From assembly GCF_028618525.1 (NCBI RefSeq), contig NZ_JAQITC010000003.1, positions 62,001 to 126,000 on the forward strand: a stretch of DNA of 64,000 bases. Direction: 5' to 3'. The stretch comes from Bartonella sp. AU55XJBT (GTDB taxonomy: Bacteria > Pseudomonadota > Alphaproteobacteria > Rhizobiales > Rhizobiaceae). The first letter of the stretch is position 1, and the number at the start of each line of letters is the position of its first letter. The notes under the pieces were generated by a model that saw only the letters and a list, made by a program, of their open reading frames with translations, had not been told where the DNA came from and searched no databases. Of the stretch, positions 1 to 11,972 are shown piece after piece. The translations under genes and the position numbers were made by a program.

Positions 1-3000
1 GTCGGTGATGGTCGTGGTATATTTGAAAAGGCTTGTGGATATACGCCGCCTCTTCTCATAAAATGGGCACGCGCTTTTTATTGCTTAAAACTGAGAGTCA
101 TTGCCATTCCTGTCTCTTTTCTGACGCTTGCTCTTTTGCTTGCAGTCTATACCTTTTTCCAAATATCTGGCATGACACTCTGGATGTCCCTTTGCTTTAC
201 TGTATTGGCGCTTTTTCCTGCTATGGATGCGGCTTTTTCCTTCTTTAATATAGTTGTTTCTTGGTTTGTTCCATCAAGACAGCTCATTGGTTATGAATAT
301 AAAGAAGGTATTCCAAAACATGCACGGACAATGGTTGTTGTACCTACTTTGATAACATCACGCGATGATATTGATGCGCAAGTGCACAATCTTGAAGTAC
401 ACTATCTTTCCAATCCTAAAGGTGCGGTCCATTTTGCACTCATTACAGATTGGGTAGATGCTCCCTTAAGAGAAACGCAAGACGATCTTGATTTGCTTCG
501 CTATGCGCAAAATGGTATTGATAAACTCAATAGTCGTTATCATCGTGATGAACTTCCTGTTTTTTTCCTTTTACATCGCCGACGCCTTTATAATAGCGGT
601 GAAAAATGTTGGATGGGATGGGAACGAAAGCGGGGAAAACTTCATGAACTCAATCGGCTTTTAAGGGGCGATGAAAATACGAGTTTTTACTCTCCTGATC
701 CAAATCTTCCTATGGATTGCCGTTTTGTTATGACACTGGATTGTGATACACGTCTTACCCCTGAAAGTGTCACAAAACTTGTTGGAAAGCTTAATCATCC
801 ACTCAATCATCCCATTTTTGATCCGCAAAGTGGAAAAGTTGTCAAAGGCTATAGCGTTTTGCAGCCACGCATTATGCCGTCTCTGACAACAGGAAAAAAA
901 ACATCAATTTTCCAACGGGTTTTTTCGACCAACCGTGGTATTGATCCTTATGTTTTTGCTGTTTCTGATACTTATCAAGATCTTTTAGGAGAAGGTACTT
1001 TTATCGGTAAAGGTCTTTATCATATTGATGCATTTGAACAAGCACTTGACGGCAAAGTTAAAGAAAATACTGTTCTTAGTCATGATCTCTTAGAAGGAGG
1101 ATATGCCCGTACTGCTCTGGTTAGTAGCATCACAGTCATTGAGGACTATCCAACGGCTTATAATATTGATGTTATGCGTTATCATCGCTGGATTCGTGGT
1201 GATTGGCAACTTTTGCCCTATCTTTTTTGTTCCCGTCAAATAAGCTCCGTGATGCGTTGGAAAATGCAGGATAATTTGCGTCGTTCTCTTACACCATTAA
1301 TGTGGTTATTTGCAGCGTTTGCAGGATGGGCTCTTTTGTCATTGAAGAGTGCAATCATCTGGCAGATATTTTTGCTGTTTAGCGCCTTCATTGCCCCCAT
1401 TTTATGTGTATTAAAAACGTTTTTTTCATCCAATATAGATCATTCTTTGCGCGGACATTTTCGATTAATTTGGAATAAAACCGCTCTTACAAGCGCTGAT
1501 ATCTTTCTTAAGACGACTTTTCTTGCTCATTCGGCCTATTTTATGACTGATGCGATTATTCGTACACTCTATCGTATGACGATTTCAAGACAGCATCTTC
1601 TTGAATGGAAAACCTCTGCCACAACAAAATCAATGCCTAATAGTTTGCTTTTCTATGTTTTTACAATGGCACCAGCATCACTTATTGGTGCTCTTGCCCT
1701 AACACTCGCTCTTTTTTTTGATAGTTTTGCAAGCTTTATTGCTTTGCCTTTTGGGATAGTATGGTTTTTTTCACCTTTCATTGCTTGGGTTGCGAGTCGA
1801 CCTTCAACATTTCAAGATAGCCTTGAACTTTCTTCAAAAGATGAAAAAATCCTCCGCTCTATTGCACGGCGGACATGGCTTTATTATTCAACCTTTGTCA
1901 ATGAGCAAAACAATTATTTGCCTCCCGATAATTTTCAAGAAGACCCTGAACCGCTTGTTGCTCAACGTACATCCCCTACAAATATCGGGGTTTATCTCCT
2001 TTCTGTTATTGCGGCACGTGATTTTGGCTGGATTGGTTTTGAAGAAACAATTACCCGTATTGAATGTACATTACGCTCTCTTGCAAAAATGGAAAAGTTC
2101 CATGGTCACCTCTATAATTGGTATGCAACGGATACACTCAGACCTCTTTTACCCACTTATGTCTCAACCGTTGATTCAGGAAATCTTGCTGGTCATTTGG
2201 TAACACTCTCTTCTGCCTTAAGGGAATGGGCTGAAAAACCGCATCTTCTTTTTCAAAGTGATCGAGAAGGTTTATCGGATGTTCTTATTATTCTTGAAGA
2301 AACGGTTAAAGAAATTTCAGACCATCAACTCAGTTTACGTGCTTTACGCCAAAGAGTTGAAGAAAATATTGTTCGTTTTCATCACTCTGTCCGTACTTTT
2401 GTAGAACAAGAAAATACGATACCTTTTCACATCAAGGATCTTTCATGTGCAGCCCACGATATTGTAGACTTAGTTAATGAACTCGACCAGAAAATTCAAA
2501 CAATAGAATCGGCTCGTGCGCTTTGTTGGGCTAAATGCCTTATCGAAACTTGCGACGCTTATCATCATGATGCAACGGCTCATTATGATCCTGAAAAATT
2601 ATGCAAAAAACTAAACAGATTGGCTATAGCGGCAAGGCAAATAGCCTTTGATATGAAATTTGGCTTTTTAGAACAACCTAAACGGCATCTCTTATCCATT
2701 GGATATCGTGTTCAAGAAAACAAACTCGATGAAAACTGTTATGATCTACTCGCTTCAGAGGCACGTCTTGCAAGTTTTTTTGCTATCGCAAAAGGGGATA
2801 TAAAGCCTAAACATTGGTTTCATCTTGGTCGACTCCTCGTCCCCATAGGGTGGAAAGGTGCTCTTTTATCATGGTCTGGTTCTATGTTCGAATATCTTAT
2901 GCCATCTCTTGTGATGCATGAACCTTTAGGCTCTCTCTTGGATCAAACCAATCGGTTGATTATTCGTTGTCAAATACAATATGCTCACACACGGGAATTG

Positions 3001-6000
3001 CCATGGGGTATTTCAGAGGCTGCATTTAATGCTCGTGATCATTTAATGAATTACCAATATGCTCATTTTGGTGTTCCAAGCCTCGGACTCCAACGTGGTC
3101 TTTCACGCAATGCTGTCATTGCTCCTTATGCTAGCTTTCTTGCAGCACAATATGCTCCTGCTTGCGCTGTTGCCAACTTAAAACGACTCCGTGATCTTGG
3201 AGCTTTAGGAACATATGGTTATTATGATTCTGTTGATTTTACCTCTTCACGTGTAAAAACAGGGGAAAAGTACGCTATTGTACGCAATTATTATGCGCAC
3301 CATCATGGTATGTCTATCCTTGCTCTTAACAATGTTATTTTTCAAGGGCGAATGCGTGATCGTTTTCACCGTGATCCCGTTATTGAAGCAACGCAATTGC
3401 TTTTACAAGAGCGCGCTGCCCATCTTATTCCTGTGATTCACACCAAAGCTATTAATCGTATGCGCAATAAGTCTGAAGCATTGGATGCCGCTCCTTTACG
3501 CATTATTACAAATCCGCTGCTTAAACCACGGGAAACTTTGCTTTTGTCTCACGGCTTTTATTCTATCATGTTGACAGCGAATGGTTCTGGCTATAGCCGT
3601 TGGTACGATTATGCGATTACGCGCTTTATTCCTGATGCGACAGAAGATCAACAAGGGATTTTATTCTTTCTACGCAATACACATAGTGGACGGTGGTGGT
3701 CTGTAACCAGCGAACCAACACGCGTTATTGAAGAAGAAGCTGTCAGCATTTTTACGGATGAAAAGGCTGAATATACGAAAATGGTTGATGGTATCAAATC
3801 AACCCTTGAATGTCTTATTATCTCTGAAGGGTGCGGCGAAGGTAGACGTATTCAACTGATGAATACAACAAACAAAGACTGTCTTATCGAAGTTACTTCG
3901 TATGGTGAACTAGCGCTTGCAACAATGGATATGGATTGTGCTCATCCTGTTTTTTCACGAATGTTTATAGAGACAGAAATTGCTGAGGAAGGCAAAACAA
4001 TTTTTGCCAAAAGGCGCAAACGCTCACCTAATGATCCTGAAATTTATATTGTTCATTTTGTTTCCAGTACAACAGATACTCTTAGAGAAACAGAAGCTGA
4101 AACGGATCGCTCACTGTTTATTGGTCGGGGGCGATCCATTCATCGTCCCGCTGCATTTGATCGAAATGCTCATTTTAGTAATAGTCAAGGTTGTGTTCTT
4201 GATCCTATTATGTCACTGCGATGCCGTATAAAAATTCCAGCCCATGGAAAAGCAGAACTTATTTTTTGGACTTTTGTTGCTCATACACAAGAAGCGCTGC
4301 ATCATCATATGAAACATTATCGACAACCTGATATGTTTCAAAAAGAACTTTCAATGGCATGGACACGCTCACAAGTTGCACTGTACCAGAGCGGAACCTC
4401 ACTTAAAGAAGCGATTGTCTATCAAAAATATGCAACGCCACTTATCTATCTTGATCGGACATGGCGTCTTCCTTCTGAAATATTAGCAAAAACGCTTGGA
4501 AAACAGTCTGATCTTTGGCCCATGTCCATTTCAGGAGACAATCCACTTTGTCTTCTTAGATTAAATAACGAGGGAAATATAACTGTGCTTCGTGAGCTCC
4601 TTAAAGCACATGAATATTGGCGTATGCGCGGACTCATTGTTGATTTAGTCATTCTCAATGAACAAGCGTTTTCCTATATACAAAATACACAACGCGCTCT
4701 TGAATGGGTATGCGAATCTTATCAACATCACACGCAAGAAACAGATGCACGCCAACATATTTTTACGCTTCGGCGTGATCAAATGAGTGAGCAAAGTTTT
4801 AAAACGCTTCTTGCATCCGCACGCATGATTCTTGATGCCGAAAATGGCTCTTTATCTGAACAGCTGAAACGAATTAATGGGAGTGATTTGGATTTAGCAA
4901 CTCGTAAGAGTCATCAAGAGTTTCATTATAAATTAAATTTCCAAAAAAATAGCGAAGAAAGATATGGAACAAAACAAACCGAACAAAGCCTCTTTTCTTC
5001 CATTGGTCTTATCAGTCAACAAAAATCTTTTCCTATCCTCGTTGACGGAAAAGACCTACAATATTGGAATGGTTATGGTGGATTTAATCATCATAACTAT
5101 TATGTGATCCGTCTTCGAGGACATACCACCACACCCCATCCGTGGATTAACGTCATTGCTAACAAAAGCTTTGGCTTTCATGTGTCTGCTGAAGGGGCAG
5201 TTTTTACTTGGGCTCACAATAGCCGCGATTATCAATTGACCCCTTGGAGCAATGATCCTGTTTCCAATCGCCCAGGAGAAGCTCTTTATCTTGTAGACCG
5301 CCTGTCTTTAAAACGTTTCTCACCCGTTTCTGCTGTAGAATGTGATGAAAATGTTGTTTATGAGGTTTGTCATGGTTTTGGATTCTCAACTTTTAAATCG
5401 ACACATTCAGAAATCGCATTAGAACTGACTCATACACTCGACCTAGAGAAACCTGTTCGCTTTTCACGTCTTATCCTCAGGAATGAAGGGGAAAAGCCAC
5501 GCAGTTTACGCCTTTATAATTATGTTGAATGGGTTTTAGGCAAGACCCAAACAAAATATACCCCCTTCATTGTTCCCTCTTACGAGGATAAATGGGGAAC
5601 ACATTTTATTCAAAATCCCTATCACATTGAAAAATCTCAACAAGTTACATTTTTATCAGCATCCGAAACGCCAACCAGCACCACAACCAATCGCAGCGAA
5701 TTTATCGGTGCAACGGGAACTGTAACACATCCAAATGTGATCCGTAAAGCTAGTACACTTTCGAATACCATTGAAGCAGGATGTGATCCTTGTTCAGCAT
5801 TTGCTTATGATATTGACCTTCTTCCAGGACAAACAAAAGAAATCATTTTCTATCTTGGCAGCGCTGAAAATAGACAAGAAGCTGAAAAATTACTCGATCA
5901 AGTACGTTCAACTGATTTTGAAACTTTGCTTACACAACAAAAACAATATTGGAGTGATTTTGTTTCCCCACTCCAAGTAAAAACACCTGATCCCTCTTTT

Positions 6001-7455
6001 GATCTTATGGTCAACCATTGGCTTCCCTATCAAATCTATTCATGCCGTATCATGGCGCGCGCTGCCTTTTATCAAGCAAGTGGTGCATTTGGCTTTCGTG
6101 ATCAGTTGCAAGATAGTTTGTCTTTATTGTTGCTAGAACCACAATTAGCCCATAAACAATTGTTAAATGCTGCAGCGCATCAATTTCTTGAAGGAGATGT
6201 GCAACATTGGTGGTTGCCTGATACAAATGCTGGTGTTCGCACACGCATTTCTGATGATATTGTTTGGCTTGCCTATGCAACGGCTCTTTATGTCAATACC
6301 ACTGGCGATGATGCCTTTCTTGATACGCTCATTCCTTTTATTGAAGGTGATGTTCTCAAAAGTGGGCAACAGGATGCTTATTTTCAACCCGCCCAATCCT
6401 CAAAGGTTGCAACAGTTTATGAACATTGTGCTTTAGCTTTAGACCTTGCCATTAAACACTGTGGACCTCACGGCCTTCCTCTTATTTTAGGTGGCGATTG
6501 GAATGATGGCATGAATTTAGTAGGTGCGCAAGGAAAAGGCGAAAGCACTTGGTTAGGGTGGTTTCTTGGGTGCACACTACAAGCATTTATTCCTTTAGCT
6601 CAAAAACGGCGTGATAACAGCCGTGTTGAAACATGGAGTGCATATTTTGAACGGTTAAAAACATCCCTAGAAAAAAATGCTTGGGATGGTGCTTGGTATC
6701 GACGTGGCTATTTTGATGATGGAACACCTTTTGGCTCTAAAATCAATGATGAATGCCAAATTGATACCATTGCCCAATCTTGGGCTGTCATTTCTCAAAT
6801 GGCACCGCTTGAGCGTCAAAAACAAGCTATGGCCTCAATGCTTGAACATCTCTATGATGAAAAAGGGAAACTTCTCCGTCTTTTCTGGCCTCCTTTTGAT
6901 AAAACAACGCTCGAACCTGGTTATATAAAAGGTTATCCTCCAGGTATTCGAGAAAATGGTGGACAATACACCCATGGTGCTATTTGGAGCATTTTAGCGC
7001 TTGCTGAAATGAATGAAAGCGATAAAGCCTATCACTTATTTTCCACAATTAATCCTATTAATCATGGACAAGCCCCTGAAACTTATCGTGTTGAACCTTA
7101 TGTGATGACCGCAGATATTTATGCCGTTGAATCACGGAGCGGACAAGGTGGCTGGACATGGTATACAGGTTCAGCAGGCTGGTTTTATCGCGCTGCAACA
7201 CAAGCTATTCTTGGAATACAGCGTCAGGGAGATTTGTTGTTTTTAAAACCGCATTTACCTTCTATTTGGCCAAAGTATGAAGTAAAAATGAAATTTTATG
7301 AGGCTGTTTATACCATTAAAGTCAAATGGGGATCTGAAAATATACTTCACGTTAATGGCAAAAAATATACCGAAGTTCATACAGGGATAAAGTTACAAAA
7401 AACGGGAAAACATGAAATCATACGCATACTTAAATCCTCAAAACAGAAAAGCTAA
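1..7455 (+). CDS. ndvB: Cyclic beta-1,2-glucan synthase (NdvB/Cgs/ChvB), 5' end outside window
   Basis: The enzyme makes the periplasmic cyclic beta-1,2-glucan of Rhizobiales: it polymerises UDP-glucose on itself at the inner membrane, then trims and cyclises the chain. The frame is open from base 1, giving 2484 residues with no start in view. Family members have about 2830-2870 residues, so roughly 350-400 N-terminal residues lie upstream. Visible in order: membrane segments near residues 35-75; a GT84 glycosyltransferase part with DCDTR near 247 and an RxxRW-type motif (RYHRW) near 393; further membrane segments near 430-600; and a C-terminal GH94 phosphorylase-like part with GGDWNDGMN near 2166, holding the expected acidic residue. 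The TTG at 136 lies inside the gene and is not the start. pncB follows, as in Brucella. The reading frame is intact throughout. Confidence 0.95.
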   Translation, partial: VGDGRGIFEKACGYTPPLLIKWARAFYCLKLRVIAIPVSFLTLALLLAVYTFFQISGMTLWMSLCFTVLALFPAMDAAFSFFNIVVSWFVPSRQLIGYEYKEGIPKHARTMVVVPTLITSRDDIDAQVHNLEVHYLSNPKGAVHFALITDWVDAPLRETQDDLDLLRYAQNGIDKLNSRYHRDELPVFFLLHRRRLYNSGEKCWMGWERKRGKLHELNRLLRGDENTSFYSPDPNLPMDCRFVMTLDCDTRLTPESVTKLVGKLNHPLNHPIFDPQSGKVVKGYSVLQPRIMPSLTTGKKTSIFQRVFSTNRGIDPYVFAVSDTYQDLLGEGTFIGKGLYHIDAFEQALDGKVKENTVLSHDLLEGGYARTALVSSITVIEDYPTAYNIDVMRYHRWIRGDWQLLPYLFCSRQISSVMRWKMQDNLRRSLTPLMWLFAAFAGWALLSLKSAIIWQIFLLFSAFIAPILCVLKTFFSSNIDHSLRGHFRLIWNKTALTSADIFLKTTFLAHSAYFMTDAIIRTLYRMTISRQHLLEWKTSATTKSMPNSLLFYVFTMAPASLIGALALTLALFFDSFASFIALPFGIVWFFSPFIAWVASRPSTFQDSLELSSKDEKILRSIARRTWLYYSTFVNEQNNYLPPDNFQEDPEPLVAQRTSPTNIGVYLLSVIAARDFGWIGFEETITRIECTLRSLAKMEKFHGHLYNWYATDTLRPLLPTYVSTVDSGNLAGHLVTLSSALREWAEKPHLLFQSDREGLSDVLIILEETVKEISDHQLSLRALRQRVEENIVRFHHSVRTFVEQENTIPFHIKDLSCAAHDIVDLVNELDQKIQTIESARALCWAKCLIETCDAYHHDATAHYDPEKLCKKLNRLAIAARQIAFDMKFGFLEQPKRHLLSIGYRVQENKLDENCYDLLASEARLASFFAIAKGDIKPKHWFHLGRLLVPIGWKGALLSWSGSMFEYLMPSLVMHEPLGSLLDQTNRLIIRCQIQYAHTRELPWGISEAAFNARDHLMNYQYAHFGVPSLGLQRGLSRNAVIAPYASFLAAQYAPACAVANLKRLRDLGALGTYGYYDSVDFTSSRVKTGEKYAIVRNYYAHHHGMSILALNNVIFQGRMRDRFHRDPVIEATQLLLQERAAHLIPVIHTKAINRMRNKSEALDAAPLRIITNPLLKPRETLLLSHGFYSIMLTANGSGYSRWYDYAITRFIPDATEDQQGILFFLRNTHSGRWWSVTSEPTRVIEEEAVSIFTDEKAEYTKMVDGIKSTLECLIISEGCGEGRRIQLMNTTNKDCLIEVTSYGELALATMDMDCAHPVFSRMFIETEIAEEGKTIFAKRRKRSPNDPEIYIVHFVSSTTDTLRETEAETDRSLFIGRGRSIHRPAAFDRNAHFSNSQGCVLDPIMSLRCRIKIPAHGKAELIFWTFVAHTQEALHHHMKHYRQPDMFQKELSMAWTRSQVALYQSGTSLKEAIVYQKYATPLIYLDRTWRLPSEILAKTLGKQSDLWPMSISGDNPLCLLRLNNEGNITVLRELLKAHEYWRMRGLIVDLVILNEQAFSYIQNTQRALEWVCESYQHHTQETDARQHIFTLRRDQMSEQSFKTLLASARMILDAENGSLSEQLKRINGSDLDLATRKSHQEFHYKLNFQKNSEERYGTKQTEQSLFSSIGLISQQKSFPILVDGKDLQYWNGYGGFNHHNYYVIRLRGHTTTPHPWINVIANKSFGFHVSAEGAVFTWAHNSRDYQLTPWSNDPVSNRPGEALYLVDRLSLKRFSPVSAVECDENVVYEVCHGFGFSTFKSTHSEIALELTHTLDLEKPVRFSRLILRNEGEKPRSLRLYNYVEWVLGKTQTKYTPFIVPSYEDKWGTHFIQNPYHIEKSQQVTFLSASETPTSTTTNRSEFIGATGTVTHPNVIRKASTLSNTIEAGCDPCSAFAYDIDLLPGQTKEIIFYLGSAENRQEAEKLLDQVRSTDFETLLTQQKQYWSDFVSPLQVKTPDPSFDLMVNHWLPYQIYSCRIMARAAFYQASGAFGFRDQLQDSLSLLLLEPQLAHKQLLNAAAHQFLEGDVQHWWLPDTNAGVRTRISDDIVWLAYATALYVNTTGDDAFLDTLIPFIEGDVLKSGQQDAYFQPAQSSKVATVYEHCALALDLAIKHCGPHGLPLILGGDWNDGMNLVGAQGKGESTWLGWFLGCTLQAFIPLAQKRRDNSRVETWSAYFERLKTSLEKNAWDGAWYRRGYFDDGTPFGSKINDECQIDTIAQSWAVISQMAPLERQKQAMASMLEHLYDEKGKLLRLFWPPFDKTTLEPGYIKGYPPGIRENGGQYTHGAIWSILALAEMNESDKAYHLFSTINPINHGQAPETYRVEPYVMTADIYAVESRSGQGGWTWYTGSAGWFYRAATQAILGIQRQGDLLFLKPHLPSIWPKYEVKMKFYEAVYTIKVKWGSENILHVNGKKYTEVHTGIKLQKTGKHEIIRILKSSKQKS

Positions 7456-7466
7456 AGGGCTTTTTT
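7447..7466 (+). terminator. Weak hairpin at the ndvB stop codon
   Basis: AAAAGC pairs with GCTTTT across a 6-base loop that overlaps the stop codon and is followed by a short T run. It may end the glucan synthase transcript before pncB. The stem is only 6 bp. Confidence 0.4.
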
Positions 7467-7571
7467 ATTCTTGCCCAAAATCTTAGAGTTGTTATAGTTT
7501 TTCTCATTCCTATATGGATCTTGTTGGAGCACAATAATTTTAAATTCTATGAAACCGAAAGAAAGAGGATT

Positions 7572-8876
7572 ATGAATCATCCGGATATTGCCAAACGTGT
7601 TTACGATCATACTTGGAAGCTTGATCCTATTATTCGTTCACTTCTTGATACGGATTTTTATAAACTTCTTATGGTACAGATGATTTGGGGGCTTTATCCC
7701 ACTGTTAATGTTACTTTTTCCCTCATAAATCGTTCTAAAACAATACATCTTGTCGATGATATTGATGAGGGTGAGTTGCGTGCCCAACTTGATCACGCTC
7801 TTAGTTTGCGCTTTACAAAAAAAGAAATGATCTGGCTTGCTGGTAATACATTTTATGGACGTAAACAAATTTTTGAACCGGATTTTCTTCAGTGGCTTGA
7901 GAATTTTCAACTCCCAGAATATGAATTAACCCGCAAAGATAGCCAATATATTCTGAATTTTTATGGTTCATGGGCTCATAGCTCCATGTGGGAAATCCCA
8001 GTCCTTGCTATCGTCAGTGAATTACGCTCACGTGCTGCTATGAAAAAACTGGATCGCTTTGCTCTTGATGTACTTTATGCACGAGCTAAAGCAAAAATGT
8101 GGAGTAAAGTTGAACGCCTTAAAAAATTGCCTGATATTAAAATATCCGACTTTGGGACACGGCGTCGCCATTCTTTTTTATGGCAGCGCTGGTGTGTTGA
8201 AGCATTAAAAGAAGGCATTGGTCATTCCTTTACGGGAACTTCTAATGTTCTTCTTGCCATGGATACAGATTTAGAAGCTCTTGGAACCAATGCGCATGAA
8301 TTGCCTATGGTTATTGCTGCTCTCAGCAACAACGATGATGAATTACGTAGAGCGCCGTATCAAGTTTTGCAAGATTGGAACCGTTATTATGGTGGAAATC
8401 TTCTCATTGTTTTACCTGATACCTTTGGTACAGAAGCATTTTTATGCGATGCCCCAGATTGGGTAGCAGATTGGACGGGTTTTAGACCGGATAGTGCACC
8501 CCCTATTGAAGGTGGAGAACGTATTATTCAATGGTGGAAAGAAAAAGGGAAAGATCCACGCGAAAAACTCTTAATTTTTTCTGATGCACTTGATGTCGAT
8601 ACAATTGAAAAAACCTATCATCATTTTCATGGAAAAGTGCGCATGAGTTTTGGATGGGGGACTGATCTTACCAATGACTTTACAGGCTGTGCTCCGCAAG
8701 AAATCGCAACCCTTGATGCTCTTTCCCTTGTTTGTAAGGTGACCCATGCCAATGGTCGACCAGCCGTAAAACTTTCAGATAATCCTGAAAAAATGATCGG
8801 TGATTCAAAGGAAATACAACGTTATCTCAATTTTTTTAGCAATAAAAAGCGCTTTGCTAGACCTATAAAGATGTAG
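7572..8876 (+). CDS. pncB: Nicotinate phosphoribosyltransferase
   Basis: PncB joins nicotinate to PRPP to give nicotinate mononucleotide, the entry step of the Preiss-Handler NAD salvage route in the cytoplasm. The 434-residue product has the usual length. Typical stretches are the N-terminal [19 protein letters not shown] in the middle, and [10 protein letters not shown] followed by GTNAHELPM. The last includes the conserved histidine whose autophosphorylation couples ATP hydrolysis to catalysis in this family. I chose the ATG at 7572 because an AGAGGA ribosome site sits just upstream. A TTG at 7521 is in frame but would add an atypical leader. The gene lies about 115 bp after the glucan synthase and could have its own promoter. 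Confidence 0.95.
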   Translation: MNHPDIAKRVYDHTWKLDPIIRSLLDTDFYKLLMVQMIWGLYPTVNVTFSLINRSKTIHLVDDIDEGELRAQLDHALSLRFTKKEMIWLAGNTFYGRKQIFEPDFLQWLENFQLPEYELTRKDSQYILNFYGSWAHSSMWEIPVLAIVSELRSRAAMKKLDRFALDVLYARAKAKMWSKVERLKKLPDIKISDFGTRRRHSFLWQRWCVEALKEGIGHSFTGTSNVLLAMDTDLEALGTNAHELPMVIAALSNNDDELRRAPYQVLQDWNRYYGGNLLIVLPDTFGTEAFLCDAPDWVADWTGFRPDSAPPIEGGERIIQWWKEKGKDPREKLLIFSDALDVDTIEKTYHHFHGKVRMSFGWGTDLTNDFTGCAPQEIATLDALSLVCKVTHANGRPAVKLSDNPEKMIGDSKEIQRYLNFFSNKKRFARPIKM

Positions 8877-9394
8877 TTTTGGGCTCTTTAAACGAATAGA
8901 ATATATTGTTTAAAAATTTAACCTTTATCCTCCTCTAAGGACGAGCATTCTTAACCCTTGTAGGTCATAGTAAATCGTTCCAGCTTCTTGTTGAGTGGAC
9001 CCCACTTGGTTTCTCATATATGCGGTTTACTGACATAAGGTGCGATAAGCAAAACTTAAAAATATACATGATGCATTTAAAAAACTTAATGTACCAAGAG
9101 TTTAGCGAAACTTACATACTCTACAAAAATAAAGCCTTTTAATGAATGTAATTTATCATCGTTTACAAAGCAACTTTTTGTGAGCTTTAAGGGGATTGTA
9201 CATAATTTTCTTTGCTCATAAAAATTATTTCACAAACATATCATTAATCAAATTTCTTTTAAAAATCTTGTTATTTCACATGTATTTTGAACATGGAGAG
9301 GTTATATCTAAAACTTGCAGGAAAAGTCTCTCTTATTGTTCTAACAAATAAGTCAAAGCTAAAAAGAACATCTCTCATAAAGTCTTTTCTATCA
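8877..9394. other. Gene-free gap between pncB and the DUF454 gene
   Basis: This AT-rich stretch lies between convergent genes. It holds no recognisable RNA gene. The only notable item is a 30-codon open stretch on the minus strand (8925-9017), listed separately. Confidence 0.6.
8925..9017 (-). other. Possible 30-codon ORF or gene remnant
   Basis: On the minus strand an ATG at 9017 opens a 30-codon frame ending in TAA at 8925. It encodes MRNQVGSTQQ at the start and LRMLVLRGG at the end. The residue mix (Q, G, T, D, R) looks more like real protein than the surrounding AT-rich DNA would give by chance. No good ribosome site is visible and I recognise no family. It may be the 3' remnant of a decayed gene, or chance. 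Confidence 0.2.
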
Positions 9395-9781
9395 TTATGA
9401 AGATGGACGTGTCACAATATAAATAGCAATCAACGATAATATAACGGCAACGAGTAAAGAAATCCATAAAGGAGGGTGTACCATTACGAAAAAGGATAAT
9501 CCTCCTCCTGCCATACTCATCACGGCAAAAATTTTAACAAATGGAGAAATAGCTCTTCTTTCTTCCCATCGTTTAAGAGGGGGACCAAAAATACGATGAT
9601 TATTCAACCAGTGATGAAAACGTGGAGAAGAACGCGTAAAACACCATGAGGCAACCAACAAAAAAGGCAGCGTTGGCATAATAGGTAATACCACACCGAT
9701 AATACCTAATATAACCATTACCCAACCTGCTATATAATAGCAGAGGCGTAAAGGGTGTGATATCTTGAAATATTTCTTCAT
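9395..9781 (-). CDS. DUF454 (YbaN-type) inner membrane protein
   Basis: This 128-residue protein matches the DUF454/YbaN family of small inner membrane proteins of unknown function. The family signature is seen near the N-terminus: a hydrophobic segment with VLGIIGVVLPIMPTLPF (about residues 21-37), then ASWCFTRSSPRFHHWL, and an RWEERRAIS stretch in the short loop. Two further hydrophobic segments fill residues 85-124. It is a single gene with no operon partner close by, and convergent with pncB. Membrane location is inferred from hydrophobicity. Confidence 0.85.
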   Translation of the reverse strand: MKKYFKISHPLRLCYYIAGWVMVILGIIGVVLPIMPTLPFLLVASWCFTRSSPRFHHWLNNHRIFGPPLKRWEERRAISPFVKIFAVMSMAGGGLSFFVMVHPPLWISLLVAVILSLIAIYIVTRPSS

Positions 9782-10004
9782 TCTCTCGTATTATTTTCCT
9801 CCACGTAAAACTTTACACAAAAAATAGTATTTGTTTCACTATTCATATATTTGAATGGATAATTTCTCTCCACCATTTCCCCTCTCTCCAGCATTTCTAT
9901 ATGTAAGTGTCTTTGACTTTCATAAGTTCCTTCAAGATACTAAATAGCTTTGCAATATGATAATTATTTTAAACGGTTTCAAGAAATAAGAAGAGATTTT
10001 AGAA

Positions 10005-10047
10005 AAGTAAAAAAATAAAAAGGCTGCAGAATAAATCAATGCAGCCT
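10005..10047 (-). terminator. Rho-independent terminator of the sit operon
   Basis: Read on the minus strand, AGGCTGCA and TGCAGCCT form an 8-bp stem with an 11-base loop, followed directly by a T-rich run (TTTTATTTTTTTAC). It lies about 160 bp after the sitD stop. Confidence 0.75.
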
Positions 10048-10068
10048 CTTAATTAAGAATGCAGCGTT

Positions 10069-10077
10069 GGGGGGGGG
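10069..10077. repeat. Run of nine G
   Basis: Nine consecutive G in a roughly 35-40% GC setting, between the sitD stop and the operon terminator. It would fall in the 3' untranslated part of the sit transcript as C9. Confidence 0.9.
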
Positions 10078-10203
10078 AGAATACGTACTGCATTCATTTG
10101 CTAGACATTAGGAGGAAAAATAACCTAGCGACTCAACCTCTAATTAAAATAAGCATGAGAAACAATATATAAAAATGCATGGCTGATATGCATGTTATCA
10201 CCG

Positions 10204-11109
10204 TCAAGTTTCTTGAACTGTGTTTTGACGAAAGAAAATCATCATGAAAATGGCAATGAAAATCAACGTTAAGATCAACACAATTGTAGAAGCAGAATCA
10301 GATCCGATAAATAAGCTGAGGTAAATCCCTAAAAAACCAGAAAAAGCTGCAACAAGTATCGCGATCATTAGCATAAAAGAAAACCGTTTTGTGACAAGAT
10401 AAGCAATTGCTCCTGGTGCTATCAGTAAAGAAATAACAAGCACAATTCCAACAGCTTTCAAAGCCGCAACAATTGTAAGAGAAATCATTGTAAGAAGGGT
10501 ATAGTGGAGCAGTGATATTCGCAACCCCATTGCACGACCTTGTACCGAATCAAAAATATACAGCATAAAATCGCGCCATTTTGCGCCTAAAATAAAAGTA
10601 ACAATGGCAGAAATGATCGCTGTTTGCGTAATATCAAGCCAATTAACGCCCAACAGGTTACCAAATAGAATATGATTTAAATCTAGGCTACTATAGATAG
10701 ATGTTGCCAAAACAAGCCCTAAACCAAACATCGATGAAAAAACAACACCCATCACTGTATCCTGTTTGATACGACTATTGCTTCCCAAAAAACCTGTTGT
10801 AAGTGCACAAATCATACCCGCAACAAAAGCACCGCAAGTAATCAAAGTCATTGTAATATTCTCTGGACGCATATGCTGGAACCAAGCAAATGGCAAAGAA
10901 GCTAAAAACGCTATCACCCACGGTGTTGTCATATAACCAACAACAACACCTGGAAAAACGGCATGGGAAATGGCATCGCCTAACAAGGCCCATCCTTTCA
11001 AAATAAGAAAACAAGAAAGCATCGCCATTGGAATAGAAAGGATCATAACAATAAGCATGCCTTTCAACATAAAAGAAAATTGAAAAGGAAGTAGTAATTG
11101 ATCAATCAT
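10204..11109 (-). CDS. sitD: Mn/Fe ABC transporter permease SitD
   Basis: This is the second permease of the SitABCD manganese/ferrous iron importer (ABC-3 family). The 301-residue protein is almost wholly hydrophobic, with about eight membrane segments. It contains the family stretch GWALLGDAISHAVFPGVVVGY near residues 39-59 and the cytoplasmic-loop stretch around GRAMGLRIS near 190, where the permease contacts the ATPase. Its ATG overlaps the sitC stop by 4 bp, so translation is probably coupled. SitC and SitD are paralogues with the same topology and form the channel dimer. Confidence 0.92.
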   Translation of the reverse strand: MIDQLLLPFQFSFMLKGMLIVMILSIPMAMLSCFLILKGWALLGDAISHAVFPGVVVGYMTTPWVIAFLASLPFAWFQHMRPENITMTLITCGAFVAGMICALTTGFLGSNSRIKQDTVMGVVFSSMFGLGLVLATSIYSSLDLNHILFGNLLGVNWLDITQTAIISAIVTFILGAKWRDFMLYIFDSVQGRAMGLRISLLHYTLLTMISLTIVAALKAVGIVLVISLLIAPGAIAYLVTKRFSFMLMIAILVAAFSGFLGIYLSLFIGSDSASTIVLILTLIFIAIFMMIFFRQNTVQET

Positions 11110-11972
11110 GATAACATCACACCTTTTTTTGCCGCATTTATCCGTAAACGCGCAGCAATATATCCGTGTTTAGGAGCAAAAATAAAAGCTAATATAAATA
11201 AGAATGCTTGAAAAAGCACGACAACACCACCCGTTTGTGCATTCAAAAAATAGCTCACATAAACACCTAATACGCTTGTAAATGTCCCAATTATAACTGC
11301 AATAACCAAGATATTTACAAAACGATCACTCAAAAGATAAGCTGTTGCTCCAGGCGTCACAACCAAACAAATAACCAAAAATGCTCCAACCGTTTGCATA
11401 GCAGCAACAGTACAAGCAGCAAGCAGTGTAAAAAAGAGAATCTTTAAAAACTTTACGTTCAATCCAATGGCACGTGCGTGTGTTTCATCAAATAAAGAAA
11501 CAAGGAGATCTTTCCATTTCAAAAGCAATATGGACAAAGAGAAAACACCAATAAAAGCCAATTGTATAATATCTGATGAACTTACGGCTAAAATATTTCC
11601 TAAAACAATCGTATCAATATTAACAGCCATTGGTTTTAATGATTTGAGAAATAATCCAAAAGCAAAAAAGGAAGAAAAAATGAGACCAATAATGGTATCT
11701 TCTTTCAGCTTTGTCCGCTGATTAAAAAACAGCATAGCTGCTGCAGCAAGACCACCAGAAAAAAAAGCGCCAAGTGAAAAAGGTAACCCTAAAAGGTAAG
11801 CCCCTGCGACACCAGGAACAATCGAATGAGATAGCGCATCACCAATTAATGACCAACCTTTTAACATCAAAAAAGCCGAAAGGAAGGCACAAACACACCC
11901 CACTAATCCAGAAACCCACATTGCATTTACCATATATTGATAGCTCAGTGGCTCAAGCAAAAAAGAAATCAT
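11106..11972 (-). CDS. sitC: Mn/Fe ABC transporter permease SitC
   Basis: First permease of the SitABCD importer, 288 residues and ABC-3 family. It carries the family stretch [21 protein letters not shown] near residues 39-59 and the coupling-loop stretch [11 protein letters not shown] near 169-179. Membrane segments fill most of the chain. The start overlaps the sitB stop by 4 bp and the end overlaps the sitD start by 4 bp, the mark of a tightly coupled operon. The order A-B-C-D is the standard sit order. Confidence 0.92.
   Translation of the reverse strand: MISFLLEPLSYQYMVNAMWVSGLVGCVCAFLSAFLMLKGWSLIGDALSHSIVPGVAGAYLLGLPFSLGAFFSGGLAAAAMLFFNQRTKLKEDTIIGLIFSSFFAFGLFLKSLKPMAVNIDTIVLGNILAVSSSDIIQLAFIGVFSLSILLLKWKDLLVSLFDETHARAIGLNVKFLKILFFTLLAACTVAAMQTVGAFLVICLVVTPGATAYLLSDRFVNILVIAVIIGTFTSVLGVYVSYFLNAQTGGVVVLFQAFLFILAFIFAPKHGYIAARLRINAAKKGVMLS

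Larger units (their letters stand above)
9782..10203. other. Gap between sitD and the DUF454 gene
   Basis: This 422-bp stretch lies downstream of sitD and upstream of the DUF454 gene, both on the minus strand. It holds the likely sit operon terminator (10005-10047), a run of nine G (10069-10077) and a self-complementary ATGCAT pair near 10176-10194. I see no coding signal. Confidence 0.6.

Noticed and set aside
1236..6436. Numerous open frames on the opposite strand and other frames inside the glucan synthase gene
   Set aside because: They are shadows of the long coding frame, with no independent start signals or family matches.
136..7455. TTG at 136 as the start of the cyclic glucan synthase
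   Set aside because: The same frame is open back to base 1 with family-like membrane sequence, and the enzyme is far longer than the part seen here.
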